Source: Ghiorsea sp. (GTDB taxonomy: Bacteria; Pseudomonadota; Zetaproteobacteria; Mariprofundales; Mariprofundaceae). From it: DNA of 6,387 bases. Position numbers and translations under genes: made by a program. Numbering within the stretch: the first letter of the stretch is position 1; every line of letters begins with the position of its first letter. The notes under the pieces are model-generated. The model made no database searches and was not told where the DNA came from. It worked only from the letters and a program-made list of their open reading frames with translations. Where the stretch lies: the NCBI GenBank assembly GCA_027053695.1, contig JALUHL010000237.1, positions 1 through 6,387 of the forward strand, given 5' to 3'. Of this stretch, positions 6,233-6,387 are shown in pieces.

Positions 6233-6387
6233 TTAAGCTTTCACTGCCGAACGAATACGATTATACATACTCAACATTTTTCTAACCCTAGCTTGAAGTT
6301 TCATTGGCTCAACAGGTTTAACGATATAGTCATCAGCTCCTGAGTCTAAACCCAGCACTTCATCTTCCTCATCTTTGCGCGAAGTTA
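6233..6387 (-). CDS. CheY-like response regulator, C-terminal part only (5' end outside window)
   Basis: The last 51 residues of a receiver-domain protein can be translated, ending at the TAA at 6233-6235. They show the end of beta-4 beginning with Thr (TSRKDEED, the conserved switch Thr), then VLGLDSGADDYIVKPVEPMKL, which holds the invariant Lys-Pro of alpha/beta-5 receiver domains and the usual acidic GADDY. A final basic helix and tail follow (QARVRKMLSMYNRIRSAVKA). Nothing follows the receiver, so the protein ends with this domain. It is most likely a single-domain CheY/PilG/PilH-type regulator phosphorylated by the CheA hybrid, though an N-terminal domain outside the window cannot be excluded. 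Its stop is 22 bp before cheW, so it is probably co-transcribed and is the leading candidate partner for the FliM-like motif in the CheA linker. Confidence 0.9.
   Translation of the reverse strand, partial: TSRKDEEDEVLGLDSGADDYIVKPVEPMKLQARVRKMLSMYNRIRSAVKA

Noticed and set aside
6223..6233. ATGTT-T-AACAT inverted repeat before cheW
   Set aside because: The centre is a single base, so it cannot form an RNA hairpin. It is too short to call as an operator and overlaps the receiver stop codon.

Overview
All genes in this window lie on the minus strand and read from high to low coordinates. They form one compact transcription unit that runs off both ends. In transcription order it holds: the C-terminal end of a CheY-like receiver protein (6233-6387, partial), a stand-alone CheW coupling protein (5743-6210), a transmembrane chemoreceptor (4027-5706), a hybrid CheA histidine kinase with a C-terminal receiver domain (1497-4007), a HisJ-type PHP phosphohydrolase (667-1494), and a short-chain dehydrogenase/reductase (1-670, partial). 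Gaps are 22, 36, 19 and 2 bp, and the last pair overlaps by 4 bp (ATGA). No internal promoter, terminator, RNA gene, mobile element, CRISPR array or long repeat was found, and no non-coding stretch exceeds about 40 bp.

The first four genes make a nearly complete chemosensory signalling array: receptor, coupler, kinase and at least one output regulator. CheR, CheB, CheD and CheZ are not in the window, and the receptor lacks the C-terminal tether used by CheR/CheB. The arrangement (single-domain regulator, CheW, receptor, CheA-REC hybrid) resembles systems that control twitching or other non-flagellar outputs (Pil/Chp, Frz, Pix types) more than a classical flagellar che operon. The output cannot be read from this window. 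The PHP enzyme and SDR downstream are probably co-transcribed, but nothing in their sequences ties them to signalling.

The most interesting feature is in the long, low-complexity Hpt-to-dimerisation linker of the CheA hybrid. It carries a short segment, HLSQDELDALLAQS (residues 207-220), that closely matches the N-terminal CheY-P-binding peptide of the flagellar switch protein FliM. No folded P2 (CheY-binding) domain is evident there, so this peptide may be a minimal docking site for the cognate receiver protein. The receptor is also unusual: it has an acidic cytoplasmic N-terminal extension of about 90 residues, no recognisable HAMP domain, and a signalling tip with several non-canonical residues.

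The organism is a Gram-negative bacterium, probably a proteobacterium, with moderate GC (mid-40s percent by eye). A gamma- or zetaproteobacterium would fit, but that is a guess from gene content and protein style, not a demonstrated assignment.
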